Assembly (NCBI GenBank): GCA_046728155.1
Contig: JBKPDY010000014.1
Location: 23,009 to 87,008, forward strand
Source: CAWDLX01 sp046728155
GTDB lineage: Bacteria; Actinomycetota; Actinomycetes; Mycobacteriales; Micromonosporaceae
DNA: 64,000 nt
Direction: 5' to 3'
This document shows, one piece after another, positions 17,931-26,722 of this stretch; within the stretch, counting starts at the first letter, position 1; every line of letters starts with the position of its first letter. The notes under the pieces were generated by a model that saw nothing but the letters and a program-made list of their open reading frames with translations, ran no database searches and was not told where the DNA came from. The position numbers and the translations under genes were made by a program.

Positions 17931-18830
17931 TCAGATGGCCAGCGCCGCCCGGGCAACTGCCACCACACTGTCGCGGTACGCCGAGCCGAAGAGAGCCGTA
18001 TGCACCAGAAGCAGGTGCAGTTGATGCAGCGGAACCCGCTCGCGCCACCCGTCCTCGAGCGGCCAATCCTCGTTGTATGCCGCCAGGGCCCTCTCCAGAT
18101 AAGGAATCGCGCCGAAGAGGGCCAGCTGGGCGAGGTCGGTCTCCCGATGTCCACCGTGTGCGGACGGGTCGATCAGCCATGCCCGACCATCGATCCCCCA
18201 CAGCACGTTGCCGGGCCAGAGATCCCCGTGCAGCCGGGCCGGGGGTTCCGTCGGTGGCGCGATCTGATCGATCCGCGAAAGCACACGCTCCACCAGCGAT
18301 ACGTCCCTGTCTGCGAGAGCGCCGCGCTCGGCCGATGTACGCAGATGCGGGAGCAGCCGCTGCTCGACGAAGAACTCCGGCCACCCATCCTGGCGCGGGT
18401 CGTTGGGCTGCGGCAGCATTCCGATGTACCCCGGCCACGGTGCGCCGAACGCCTCGGCGCCCGCGCGATGCGTCGCCGCCAGGTCCCGTCCGAACCGCTC
18501 GGCGGCGAGGGGCCCCGGACGGCCGGGCTCGACCCATTCGAGTGCTAGCAGGCCACGCTGAACCGCCACCACCTCAGGGACCGGCGCTCCGCCAGCTTCA
18601 CGCAGCCAGGCCAGACCCTGCGCCTCCGCCTCGAAGAAATTCGGCGGAGCGTCGGGAGTGCCCGCGGTCGGGTCGTTGAGGAACTTCAAAAAGACGGATG
18701 CACCATCCTCCAGGGTGAGCCGGCTGGCCTTGCAGATCGAGCCCCCGCGGACTGGCGTCTCGCGGATGCGCTGGTGCCGCAGAAATGTGGACAGCTGCTG
18801 TGGATGGTCTCGCAGATAGGCCAGGTCCAC
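17931..18830 (-). CDS. Fructosamine kinase-family protein
   Basis: A 299-residue aminoglycoside-phosphotransferase-fold kinase. Visible are the nucleotide-binding lysine in ASVFLKFL, the acidic EWVEPGRPG hinge, the catalytic loop LHGDLWPGNVLW and the metal-binding LIDPSAHGGHRETDLA. These match the fructosamine-3-kinase family, which phosphorylates protein-bound or free ketoamines to trigger deglycation. GTG 18830 gives MDLAYLRDHPQQL; the frame extends upstream through a repeat element and that extension is rejected. Confidence 0.85.
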   Translation of the reverse strand: MDLAYLRDHPQQLSTFLRHQRIRETPVRGGSICKASRLTLEDGASVFLKFLNDPTAGTPDAPPNFFEAEAQGLAWLREAGGAPVPEVVAVQRGLLALEWVEPGRPGPLAAERFGRDLAATHRAGAEAFGAPWPGYIGMLPQPNDPRQDGWPEFFVEQRLLPHLRTSAERGALADRDVSLVERVLSRIDQIAPPTEPPARLHGDLWPGNVLWGIDGRAWLIDPSAHGGHRETDLAQLALFGAIPYLERALAAYNEDWPLEDGWRERVPLHQLHLLLVHTALFGSAYRDSVVAVARAALAI

Positions 18831-18899
18831 GACGATTAGCCTAGCGACACCGGCGGTAAAGGGTGTCCATCGCCGAGCCGGTGCGGTAAGCATGACCGT

Positions 18900-18959
18900 A
18901 TGACCAAGCCGACAGCGAGGCCCGGCGAGCGCAACGAGCGCGGAGGCGAGGCGGTATGA
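18900..18959 (+). CDS. Leader peptide / coupling repeat, copy C1 (19 aa)
   Basis: A 19-codon frame MTKPTARPGERNERGGEAV whose TGA overlaps the ATG of the next repeat copy. It is a shortened version lacking the SEHRRA middle. Its start lies in GTATGACC, itself preceded by an ATGACC that stops after three codons (18892-18903). The two copies stand in tandem before the GNAT gene. Confidence 0.4.
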   Translation: MTKPTARPGERNERGGEAV

Positions 18960-19036
18960 CCGAGCCGACAGCGAGTGAGCATCGCAGGGCCGCCAGGCCC
19001 GAGGAGCGCAACGAGCGCGGAGGCGAGGCGGTATGA
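18956..19036 (+). CDS. Leader peptide / coupling repeat, copy C2 (26 aa)
   Basis: A 26-codon frame beginning MTEPTASEHRRAARPEERNE and ending RGGEAV, with its TGA overlapping ATG 19033 of the GNAT gene. GGAGGCGAG close to its end would be the ribosome site for the GNAT gene. The spacing from leader ATG to gene ATG is 77 bases, the same as in the copy at 31.7 kb on the other strand. Confidence 0.5.
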   Translation: MTEPTASEHRRAARPEERNERGGEAV

Positions 19037-19575
19037 CCGAGACATTGGCGTCGGCGCGCACCATGCCCGGAGTGACCATCCGACCGTACCGGCCGTCCGA
19101 CCACAACGACTGTCGACGACTGTGGGCCGAGCTGATCCGCCATCAGCAGAGCCTGTATGGCGAGGCCAGCCGAGAGACCGATGCGGGTGCCGGGTTCGAG
19201 GAGTACCTGACCCAGCTCAACCTCTCGGGAATGTGGGTGGCGGAAGCCGGGCGGGGCGTCGTCGGGTTCATTGGACTCATGCTTGACGGTCGCGCCGGCG
19301 AGGTCGACCCGGTGGTCGTCGCCGACGGCATGCGCGGCCGGGGGATCGGCCGCGCCCTCCTGGGCAAAGTCGTCGACGAGGCCCGTCGCCGAGGCCTTCG
19401 GCGGCTGACCGTCTCCCCGTCGGTCCGCGATGAGGTTGCCCTACGTAGCCTGCACGCGGCTGGCTTCGACACCGTGGCGACGGTAACCCTCGCCTACGAC
19501 CTCGGGGCATCGCCAGCGACGCCGGCCGGTCCGGACTCCACACTCGAGCTGCACCACCTGCGGTTCGACACCTGA
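19033..19575 (+). CDS. GNAT-family N-acetyltransferase
   Basis: A 180-residue GCN5-related acetyltransferase. Strand/helix order is typical: VTIRPYRPSDHNDCRRLW, then the acetyl-CoA-binding MRGRGIGRALLGKVVDEAR and LRSLHAAGFDTVATVTLAYD. The acceptor substrate cannot be predicted. The ATG is fused by ATGA overlap to a leader repeat; GNAT translation may depend on passage of ribosomes through that leader. Confidence 0.85.
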   Translation: MTETLASARTMPGVTIRPYRPSDHNDCRRLWAELIRHQQSLYGEASRETDAGAGFEEYLTQLNLSGMWVAEAGRGVVGFIGLMLDGRAGEVDPVVVADGMRGRGIGRALLGKVVDEARRRGLRRLTVSPSVRDEVALRSLHAAGFDTVATVTLAYDLGASPATPAGPDSTLELHHLRFDT

Positions 19576-19658
19576 GTTTGTCCACAGCCGGGCGGGTTGT
19601 CCACAGGCTGGCGATCGGGTCTTCCGATCACTCCGCACCACCGGCACGCTCGGCAACC

Positions 19659-20798
19659 ATGACTTACGGAACCGATCCCGACGCGGCACCGCCGGACGGG
19701 GATTTCCAGCTCCGCCTACGTGAACCCGTCGATGTGCTGGGCGCCATCCCGTACCTCATCGGCTACCACCCGGACGAGAGCCTCGTCGTCGTCGGCATGC
19801 ACGACCGCGAGCTCATCGTCACCCTCCGCGCGGAGCTCCCGGAGCACGAGGAGGCCGCCCGGACGTGCGCCGAAGGACTGCAGACGGTGCTACGGGATAC
19901 GCCGGTCGATGGTGCGATCCTCGTGGCGTACGGGCCTGACGAACGCGTCCGGCCGATGGTGTCGTGGCTATCTGCCGGCCTGGGGCAGCTCGGCGTGACA
20001 CTTGTCGAGGCCTTGCGGGCCGACGGTCGCAGGTACTGGTCCTACGTCTGCGACGATCCCCTGTGCTGCCCGCTGGAGGGCACCCCGTACGACGTACGTG
20101 GCAGCCGGGTGGCTGCCGAGGCGACCTTGGCGGGGCTGTCGGTACTCCCCGACCGTGCGGCGTACGAAGACCAGGTCAACCCGGTGTCAGGGCAGGCTCG
20201 GGTCGCCATGGCGGAGGCGACCGAGCGCAGCCACGCCCGGCTGCACGAGCTGATCGCCGATGCTCGGGGAGAGGAGGATCTGAGGACGCGAATGGTACGG
20301 GCCGCCCAGACCGCGCTCGCCGCGGGCCTGCGGGCGCAGCGGTTCGACCGGCGCCTCGATGACGACGAGGCCGCCTGGTTGTCGGTGCTCGCATGCTGGT
20401 CCGAGGTCACGGATGTGGCGCTCGCGCGCCTCGGTGAGACCCGTGCTGCTGTAGCGTTCCATCGCGGGCTGTGGCTCGACGTCCTGCGCCGGTGCGTGCC
20501 CGACCTGGTGCCGGCGCCCGGCACTCTCTTCGCCGTCGCCGCCTGGCAACGCGGGGAGCTGGCGCTCGCCCGGCTGGCGCTGGACCGGGTCTTCGAGGCC
20601 GACCCCCACTATGCCCTCGGCCACGTCGTTGAGAACCTGATGGAGCAGGGCTTGCCGGCATCACTCGTGCGACACGTTCCCGAGCGAAACGGGCCGTCCA
20701 CGATGGACTCTCGGTCACCACGGAGACTCAAGCGAGTACCCGGTCGGCGCCCACGTAGACGTTCATCGTCGCGCCGCGCAGGAAGCCCACCAGGGTGA
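19659..20798 (+). CDS. DUF4192 domain protein
   Basis: A 379-residue cytoplasmic protein with the DUF4192 opening LREPVDVLGAIPYLIGYHPD followed by ESLVVVG, and a long helical C-terminal half. The family is widespread in actinobacteria and has no known function. ATG 19659 is preferred over a GTG at 19578, which would add a stretch of unrelated residues. The last 25 or so codons become arginine-rich and overlap the 3' end of fdhD on the other strand by 71 bases, so the C terminus may be a read-through extension. Confidence 0.8.
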   Translation: MTYGTDPDAAPPDGDFQLRLREPVDVLGAIPYLIGYHPDESLVVVGMHDRELIVTLRAELPEHEEAARTCAEGLQTVLRDTPVDGAILVAYGPDERVRPMVSWLSAGLGQLGVTLVEALRADGRRYWSYVCDDPLCCPLEGTPYDVRGSRVAAEATLAGLSVLPDRAAYEDQVNPVSGQARVAMAEATERSHARLHELIADARGEEDLRTRMVRAAQTALAAGLRAQRFDRRLDDDEAAWLSVLACWSEVTDVALARLGETRAAVAFHRGLWLDVLRRCVPDLVPAPGTLFAVAAWQRGELALARLALDRVFEADPHYALGHVVENLMEQGLPASLVRHVPERNGPSTMDSRSPRRLKRVPGRRPRRRSSSRRAGSPPG

Positions 20799-21810
20799 GC
20801 CCCGCCTCGGCCGCCAGGTCCACCGCGAGGGTGCTCGGTGCAGAGACCGCCGCCAGGACCGGCACGCCGGCCATGGACGCCTTCTGTACCAGTTCGAAGC
20901 TGGCCCGGCCGCTCACCAGGAGCACGTGTCCCGCCAACGGGAGCCGGCCACCGCGCACGGCCCAACCGACGACCTTGTCAACGGCGTTGTGCCGCCCGAC
21001 GTCCTCCCGGACACAGACGAGGTCGCCGCCGGCCGTGAATAGTCCGGCCGCGTGCAGCCCGCCGGTCCGGTCGAACGTCCGCTGAGCGGCTCGGAGCCGG
21101 TCAGGCAATGCGGCCAGCGTGGCGGTCGTCACGGTCATCCGGTCACTCGCGGCATCGAAGCGCGACGTCGTCCGTACGGCGTCGATGCTGGCCTTGCCGC
21201 ACACCCCGCACGAACTGGTCGTGTAGAACGCCCGTGCCGGGTTGGTGTCCGGTTGGGGTACGTGCCCCGCAAGGGCGATATCGACCACGTTGTAACTGTT
21301 CGGCTCATCGGTCCCGGCGCAGAGCTGAGCGGTGACCACGTCATCGGCGGCGCCGATGATCCCTTCGGTGAGGAGGAACCCCAGCGCGAGGTCGATGTCG
21401 TCTCCAGGGGTCCGCATCGTCACGGCGAGCGGGGCATGCGAAACCCCCGGGCGGCCGACCCGGACCTCGAGCGGCTCCTCGCCCGCGAGCGTATCCATGA
21501 CGATCGTCCTGGTCGCCGTGACGGGCGTCGGCCCGCCGTCGGTCGCCGTGACGGGCGTCGCGGACCGGCCGTCGGTCGCCGTGACGGGCGTCGCGGACCG
21601 GCCGTCGGTCGCCGTGACGGGCGTCGCGGACCGGCCGTCGGTCGCCGTGACGGGCGTCGCGGGCCCGTCGTCGGCGATGGGGTGTACCGCGAGGTCATGG
21701 CGCGCCTCGCTTTCGGCTGTCGCGCCGGAGCAGGCGTGGCCATAGGCTGCCGCCGGTGCCGGGCGCACCTCGATTCGCGTCACTTCACGCCGGTCGGTCA
21801 CCCTGCCCAT
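20728..21810 (-). CDS. fdhD: Formate dehydrogenase accessory sulfurtransferase FdhD
   Basis: A 360-residue FdhD, which passes sulfur to the molybdenum cofactor for formate-dehydrogenase-type enzymes. Key blocks are LALGFLLTEGII, SSCGVCGKASID with the two catalytic cysteines, VREDVGRHNAVDKVVG and SGRASFELVQKA. Between the first strand and the conserved body lies an unusual insertion of five ATPVTATDG-type repeats (about residues 49-100) coded by a 30/33-bp minisatellite, making the protein some 50 residues longer than usual. Start ATG 21810. It neighbours mobA and a YdeP-type oxidoreductase, its likely client. Confidence 0.93.
   Translation of the reverse strand: MGRVTDRREVTRIEVRPAPAAAYGHACSGATAESEARHDLAVHPIADDGPATPVTATDGRSATPVTATDGRSATPVTATDGRSATPVTATDGGPTPVTATRTIVMDTLAGEEPLEVRVGRPGVSHAPLAVTMRTPGDDIDLALGFLLTEGIIGAADDVVTAQLCAGTDEPNSYNVVDIALAGHVPQPDTNPARAFYTTSSCGVCGKASIDAVRTTSRFDAASDRMTVTTATLAALPDRLRAAQRTFDRTGGLHAAGLFTAGGDLVCVREDVGRHNAVDKVVGWAVRGGRLPLAGHVLLVSGRASFELVQKASMAGVPVLAAVSAPSTLAVDLAAEAGLTLVGFLRGATMNVYVGADRVLA
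21511..21672. repeat. Five-unit minisatellite inside fdhD
   Basis: Five tandem units start GGTCGCCGTGACGGGCGTCG at 21511, 21541, 21574, 21607 and 21640. The first unit is 30 bases and the other four are 33. The three middle units are identical; the outer two differ at the end of the unit. All lengths are multiples of three, so copy-number change would keep fdhD in frame. Confidence 0.95.
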
Positions 21811-22132
21811 GACACCATTCTTCACCCCCGGCCGAACGCAGGCACAGAGACGCTGCGCGCTCCGCGCGCACGGCCGCGGGCCGCGTCACCGTCGCTGGCC
21901 GCGTCTCGCGATAGACCCCTTCGTCACGATCGCTGTGGTCGAACGAACAACGACGTGAGGCGACGCACGTCGCACCACGACGCCGATCCTCCGCTCGGCC
22001 CCAGAACCCGGCTGCACCCTCCGACCACCGTTCGCAGACGCAGCGACCTTGGGCCTCGCCCGCTCTGCGGGCCCGACTGTACGACCGGCACAGCCGAGGC
22101 TAACCGGTCTGCACCGATAGTCTTCAAGCGTG
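21811..22132. other. Intergenic region, fdhD-mobA divergent
   Basis: About 322 bases between two divergent genes. No convincing reading frame. TAGTCT at about 22121 just before mobA looks like an actinobacterial -10 box and would give an almost leaderless mobA transcript. Confidence 0.4.
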
Positions 22133-22717
22133 ATGGACCTCGCCGCCGTGGTGCTCGCCGGTGGCGCTGCCCGGCGGATGGGCGGCGTCAACAAGGCCGC
22201 TCTCCGCGTCGGCGGCGTGGCCATGTTGAGCCGGGTGCTCGAGTCGGTCCGCACGGCCGACCCCATCGTCGTGGTCGGCCCGGCGTCGCTCGCGTCGTTG
22301 CTGCCCACGGGTGTCGGCCTCACGCACGAGGAGCCGCCGGGCGGTGGTCCGGTCGCAGCGGCTCAGGCTGGATTCTCAGTCACCGCCACAGCCCTACATG
22401 TGGCGCTGCTCGCCGCGGATCTGCCCTTTGTCACCGCCGGCGTGGTGTCAACGCTTCACGACCGGATCCACACGTCGAATGTCGACGGGGCCGTACTCGT
22501 CGACGACGCGAACCGTCCACAGTGGCTCTGCGGGGTCTGGGTACGGGACCGGCTCGCGCCCCGGTTGGCCGCCGCCACACCAGGGGCATCGGTTCGGGAC
22601 ACTGTGGACGGACTGAACGTCGAACTGGTTGCGGTGGACGGTCGGGCCTGGTTCGACTGTGACACTGAGGATGATCTTCGCCGAGCCGAGGAGTGGGCGT
22701 ATGCCGACATTGGATGA
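22133..22717 (+). CDS. mobA: Molybdenum cofactor guanylyltransferase (MobA-like)
   Basis: A 194-residue nucleotidyltransferase with the opening AAVVLAGGAARRMGGVNKAA (GTP-binding loop plus catalytic lysine), LLAADLPFVTAGVV carrying the metal-binding Asp, and DCDTEDDLRRAE at the end. This fits MobA, which links GMP to molybdopterin to form the dinucleotide cofactor used by formate-dehydrogenase-type enzymes. ATG 22133 follows a TAGTCT box by only a few bases. The 3' end overlaps the following DUF6457 gene by 17 bases. Confidence 0.88.
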   Translation: MDLAAVVLAGGAARRMGGVNKAALRVGGVAMLSRVLESVRTADPIVVVGPASLASLLPTGVGLTHEEPPGGGPVAAAQAGFSVTATALHVALLAADLPFVTAGVVSTLHDRIHTSNVDGAVLVDDANRPQWLCGVWVRDRLAPRLAAATPGASVRDTVDGLNVELVAVDGRAWFDCDTEDDLRRAEEWAYADIG

Positions 22718-22961
22718 ATGGACCGCACAGGTCTGCGCAACCCTGCGGGTCGATCCAAGGCTGGTCGACCAGGGACTCATTCTCGACCTGGCCCGCGACG
22801 TGGCCCACGGCGTCCACCGCATGGCCGCTCCACTCACCGCCTACCTGATGGGGCTCGCCGTTGGCGGCGGTACGCCGGTACCAGACGCAGCCAGCGCTAT
22901 TGCTGCCCTCATCCCGCCCGCCGGCGACCATGTGCCGAGGACAACTGTGGATCGTGGATAG
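22701..22961 (+). CDS. DUF6457 small protein
   Basis: An 86-residue helical protein beginning MPTLDEWTAQVCATLRVDP, with ILDLARDVAHGVHRMAAPLT and YLMGLAVGGG. These match the DUF6457 proteins usually found directly after mobA in actinobacteria. It overlaps mobA, so the two are almost surely co-translated. A role in cofactor maturation is inferred from context only. Confidence 0.8.
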   Translation: MPTLDEWTAQVCATLRVDPRLVDQGLILDLARDVAHGVHRMAAPLTAYLMGLAVGGGTPVPDAASAIAALIPPAGDHVPRTTVDRG

Positions 22962-22985
22962 TCGTACCCCTATATAGGGGCAAGA

Positions 22986-25259
22986 TCATGGCGTCGCCGG
23001 CTCGAGGCGGACGACGATCTGCTTCGACGTCGGTGTCTGCGAACCCTCGGCGGTCGAGTCCAGTGGTACGAGCACGTTCGCTTCGGGGAAGTAGGTGGCG
23101 GCGCATCCCCGCGCAGTCGGATACCCGACGACCCGGAAGTCGGGGGCCCGACGTTGCGTTCCATCCCGCCACTCCGAGACAATATCCACTGTGGACCCAT
23201 CGGGCACGCCCAACTGCTCCAGGTCGGCCGGGTTCACGAACACGACCCGCCGTCCACCGTGGACACCGCGGTACCGGTCGTCCAACCCGTAGATCGTCGT
23301 GTTGTACTGGTCGTGGCTGCGTACGGTCTGCAGGAGTAGCCTGCCGGCAGGCAGCTCGATGACGGCCAGATCGTTCAGGGTGAACTGGGCGCGCCCCGAC
23401 GCGGTCGGGAAGGTCAACCCGTCGCGCGGGCCGTGCGGCAACGTGAATCCCCCCGGATCCGCGACCCTCGCCTCGAAGTCGGTGAACCCGGGTACGACGG
23501 CGGCGATGCACTCGCGGATCTCCCGGTAGTCCGCGGCGAATCGCGCCCACGGAAGGGAATCTCCGAGCACCGTACGGGCCAGACCGGCCACGATCGCGAC
23601 CTCCGACCGCAGCGCGGGCGAAGCGGGGTTGAGCCGCCCGCGCGAGGCGTGCACCGACGACATCGAGTCCTCGACGGTCACGAACTGCTCCCCGCTCGAC
23701 TGTACGTCGCGTTCGGTCCGGCCCAAACAGGGCAGCAGCAGCGACTCGGTCCCCGGCCGGACGTGCGTGCGGTTGAGCTTGGTGGCCACGTGGACGGTCA
23801 ACGCGCAGCCGCGCAAGGCCGCGTCCCCGACAGCAGTGTCCGGCGTGGCGGCGGCGAAGTTCCCGCCGAGCGCCAGGAAGACCTTCGCCCGTCCGTCGCG
23901 CATCGCCCGGATCGCGTCCACCGTGTCGACACCGGACGCGGCAGGTGGGGTGAAGCCCAGTCGGCCCGCCAATTCGGGCATCCACCGGGGTGGATGCTCC
24001 ACGATCCCCATCGTCCGGTCACCCTGCACATTGGAGTGACCACGCACGGGGCAGAGTCCGGCACCTGGTCGCCCGAGCATCCCCCGCAGTAGTTGCACGT
24101 TGACGATCTCCCGGATCGTCGACACCGACGCCCGCTGTTGCGTCAACCCCATGGCCCAGCACACGATCGTCGCCGGCGACTCCGCGAAGAGTCGCGCCAC
24201 AGTCGCGATCTGCGGCCGGAGCAGGCCGGTCGACGCGTCGACCTGGCTCCAGTCCAGCGTGCGCCGGGCCGCGGCGTACTCGTCGAAGCCAAGCGTGTAC
24301 CGGTCGATGAAGTCCTTGTCGACCGCTCCCCACTCCAGTAGCAATGCGCCGATCGCTTGGAACAGGGCCATGTCACCGCAGACGCGGATCTGCAGGAACT
24401 CGTCGGCCAGTGCGGTGCCGCCGCCGACCACGCCGCGTGGCGTCTGCGGATTCTTGAACCGGATCAGACCCGCCTCGGGCAGCGGGTTCACCGCGACGAT
24501 CCGTGCGCCGTTGCGCTTTGCTTTCTCCAGCGCGGTCAGCATCCGGGGGTGGTTGGTCCCAGGGTTCTGCCCGACCACGACCAGCAGCTTCGCCAAATAG
24601 ATGTCCGCCAGCGTGACGCTTCCCTTGCCGACGCCGATCGTCTGCGTGAGCGCGAGGCCCGAGGACTCGTGGCACATGTTGGAGCAGTCCGGCAGGTTGT
24701 TCGTCCCGTACGCGCGCGCGAAGAGCTGCCAGAGGAAGGCCGCCTCGTTCGACGTACGGCCGGAGGTGTAGAAGATCGCCTCGTCCGGGCTGGCCAGAGC
24801 GCGGAGCCGTGAGGCGACGAGGTCAAAGGCCTCGCTCCACCCGATCGGTTCGTACGCGTCGGCGCCGGCGCGCCGAACCATAGGTTCGGTGAGCCGGCCC
24901 TGCTGGCCGAGCCAATGGTCTGACCGGGCAGCCAGTTCACTGATCGGATGGGCGGCGAAGAACTCCGGCGTAATGCGGCGCAGAGTGGCCTCCTCCGCCA
25001 CCGCCTTCGCCCCGTTTTCGCAAAACTCGGCGTGGGCCCGTTCGCCCGGCGGCGGCTCGGGCCAGGCACAGCCCGGACAGTCGAAGCCGCTGGTCTGGTT
25101 GACCCGCAGCAGGGTGAGCGTGCTTCGCCGTACGCCCATCTGCTGAATTCCGTCGGCCAGCCCGTGCACGACGCCCGGCACGCCAGCGGCGCTGCGCTGA
25201 GGCGGGGTCACCCGGAGATCGCGGTCGCCGCGGTCCTCCACGGGAGCCTTTCTGACCAC
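22986..25259 (-). CDS. FdhF/YdeP-family molybdopterin oxidoreductase
   Basis: A 757-residue molybdopterin oxidoreductase. It opens with SAAGVPGVVHGL, then FDCPGCAWPEP and FCENGAKAVAEE, the family's N-terminal Cys region. The cofactor-binding core has FYTSGRTSNEAAFLWQLFAR, NNLPDCSNMCHESSG, VVVGQNPGTNHPRML and GHSNVQGDRTMGI; the C-terminal molydopterin-binding domain follows. This is the FdhF/YdeP (TIGR01701-type) family, whose physiological substrate is not settled. It lies next to fdhD and mobA, its probable maturation genes. GTG 25259 (MVRKAPVEDRGD) matches relatives; longer in-frame extension to 26258 is spurious antisense sequence. Confidence 0.9.
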   Translation of the reverse strand: MVRKAPVEDRGDRDLRVTPPQRSAAGVPGVVHGLADGIQQMGVRRSTLTLLRVNQTSGFDCPGCAWPEPPPGERAHAEFCENGAKAVAEEATLRRITPEFFAAHPISELAARSDHWLGQQGRLTEPMVRRAGADAYEPIGWSEAFDLVASRLRALASPDEAIFYTSGRTSNEAAFLWQLFARAYGTNNLPDCSNMCHESSGLALTQTIGVGKGSVTLADIYLAKLLVVVGQNPGTNHPRMLTALEKAKRNGARIVAVNPLPEAGLIRFKNPQTPRGVVGGGTALADEFLQIRVCGDMALFQAIGALLLEWGAVDKDFIDRYTLGFDEYAAARRTLDWSQVDASTGLLRPQIATVARLFAESPATIVCWAMGLTQQRASVSTIREIVNVQLLRGMLGRPGAGLCPVRGHSNVQGDRTMGIVEHPPRWMPELAGRLGFTPPAASGVDTVDAIRAMRDGRAKVFLALGGNFAAATPDTAVGDAALRGCALTVHVATKLNRTHVRPGTESLLLPCLGRTERDVQSSGEQFVTVEDSMSSVHASRGRLNPASPALRSEVAIVAGLARTVLGDSLPWARFAADYREIRECIAAVVPGFTDFEARVADPGGFTLPHGPRDGLTFPTASGRAQFTLNDLAVIELPAGRLLLQTVRSHDQYNTTIYGLDDRYRGVHGGRRVVFVNPADLEQLGVPDGSTVDIVSEWRDGTQRRAPDFRVVGYPTARGCAATYFPEANVLVPLDSTAEGSQTPTSKQIVVRLEPATP

Positions 25260-25364
25260 GACGCGATCGTAGCGTTGTATGACGCGAGCGCGAGGAGGTG
25301 AGCGGCGGCGGACGAGCCGCCTCTTCGGCCACGGAGGCCGCGCGGGTTTGACACACTGGCGCGG

Positions 25365-26684
25365 GTGGCGGGGCAGTGGCTGACGCGGGCAGAGAGCGCT
25401 TCCGTCGGCACCGCGCTCGGCCGGACCAGGGGAAAGCTTCGTCGGTGGGCAGGCGTCGTGAACAGGGCTGCCGACGGGCTCTGGGTGGATCTCGGTCTCT
25501 ACGCCTTCTCCACCGCGTTCGCCGCCGTGACCATCGGCTCGACCATCGAGTCCCACCGGGAGTGGGGCCGCATCGCGACCGGTTTCTACGCCGTGGCCAC
25601 CGCCGCGGTTCTGGTCCAGCTCGTCTGGTGGTCGGTGCACCATACTCCGCCGCTGGCGTCGCGAGCCGTGGTCACCGTTCTCGCCTGGGTCGGGACCGCT
25701 CTGGTGCCGCTCGTCGTCGAGGCGGTCCAGCGCGCCCACGGCCAGATCGGGCGGGCGCAGGAGGAGGTCATCGTCATTGAGGGCGGTGGGCGCCGGCTCA
25801 TCGAAGCTGCCACGCCGTACCTGGACCGAGCAGCGATCGCCGCCAAACCGGTCGCGGAGCAGTTGCTGGCGTACCTGCCCTACCAGCCTGCGATGGCCGC
25901 CTTCGGCATCCCGAGAGCCCTGGATGACCACGCCGAATGGTGGAGCGATGCGAGGCTGTGGTTCGCCCTGGTCACTGCGGTGGCTCTCGCCGTCGCCGTG
26001 ACCCTGTTGCGCCGAGCGGGCATCGTCCCGGCCGCGCTGATCCGGGCGGTACAGGCGGCGACCGTGCTCCCCGTGTGTGCCCTGACCCTCGCCACTGGGG
26101 GCGACGATCTCCCGGTACTCGCGTTCTGCTTGCTGGCGCTCGCGCTCGCCGCCACCGGTCGCCTTACCGGCGCCGGGGTCGCCGTCGGTTTGGCGGCTTC
26201 GTTGAAGCTGTTCGCCTGGCCCGTCGCAGTGATCCTCGGCGTGCACGCGTTCACCCAACGCAGGCTGAGGTGGTACGCCGTCCCCGCTGTTGGTCTACCC
26301 ATCGCGACGGCGCTGCCGGCGCTTGTCCTCAACCCACGAGCGGTAGCCGAGAACGTGCTCGCCTTCCCATTCGGCCTGGGGCTCGTCAGCACCCCGGCGG
26401 CGTCGCCGTTACCCGGCCACCTGATTTCGACGGCTGGCCCGGGTGGCCGGACGGTCGCCGGTGTACTCCTCGCCGCCGCGGCGGCGTGGATCGTCATCGT
26501 GCTGGTACGCCGGCCGCCCCGTACGTCCGCGGCCGCGGCCCGCCTCTCCGGCTGGGCGCTGTTGGCGGTGACGCTGCTGCTGCCGTCGACCCGGTTCGGA
26601 TACCTCCTGTATCCGGTCGCCTTCTTCGTCTGGGCTCCGCCGCTGCGCCCCCGGCCGATCCCGGCACCCAGAGTGGCATGGTGA
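25365..26684 (+). CDS. Polytopic membrane glycosyltransferase (GT87/DUF2029-like)
   Basis: A 439-residue membrane protein with about ten hydrophobic segments. YPWG-type GT-C features are weak, but the GLAASLKLFAWPVAVILG motif and LLPSTRFGYLLYPVAFFVW near the end are typical of the GT87 mannosyltransferase-like family. Likely uses a polyprenyl-phosphate sugar donor at the outer membrane face; the acceptor is unknown. GTG 25365 is the first possible start; GTG 25458 is an alternative close to the first helix. Confidence 0.65.
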   Translation: MAGQWLTRAESASVGTALGRTRGKLRRWAGVVNRAADGLWVDLGLYAFSTAFAAVTIGSTIESHREWGRIATGFYAVATAAVLVQLVWWSVHHTPPLASRAVVTVLAWVGTALVPLVVEAVQRAHGQIGRAQEEVIVIEGGGRRLIEAATPYLDRAAIAAKPVAEQLLAYLPYQPAMAAFGIPRALDDHAEWWSDARLWFALVTAVALAVAVTLLRRAGIVPAALIRAVQAATVLPVCALTLATGGDDLPVLAFCLLALALAATGRLTGAGVAVGLAASLKLFAWPVAVILGVHAFTQRRLRWYAVPAVGLPIATALPALVLNPRAVAENVLAFPFGLGLVSTPAASPLPGHLISTAGPGGRTVAGVLLAAAAAWIVIVLVRRPPRTSAAAARLSGWALLAVTLLLPSTRFGYLLYPVAFFVWAPPLRPRPIPAPRVAW

Positions 26685-26722
26685 GCCGGTCAGGCTTTGG
26701 CCGCGGTGAGTCACTTCGCCGA

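Noticed and set aside
21511..21672. CRISPR array
   Set aside because: The units are adjoining without spacers and lie in frame within fdhD; this is a minisatellite.
25260..26258. Long N-terminal extension of the molybdopterin oxidoreductase
   Set aside because: The extension is antisense to the membrane glycosyltransferase and not conserved; homologues start near 25259.
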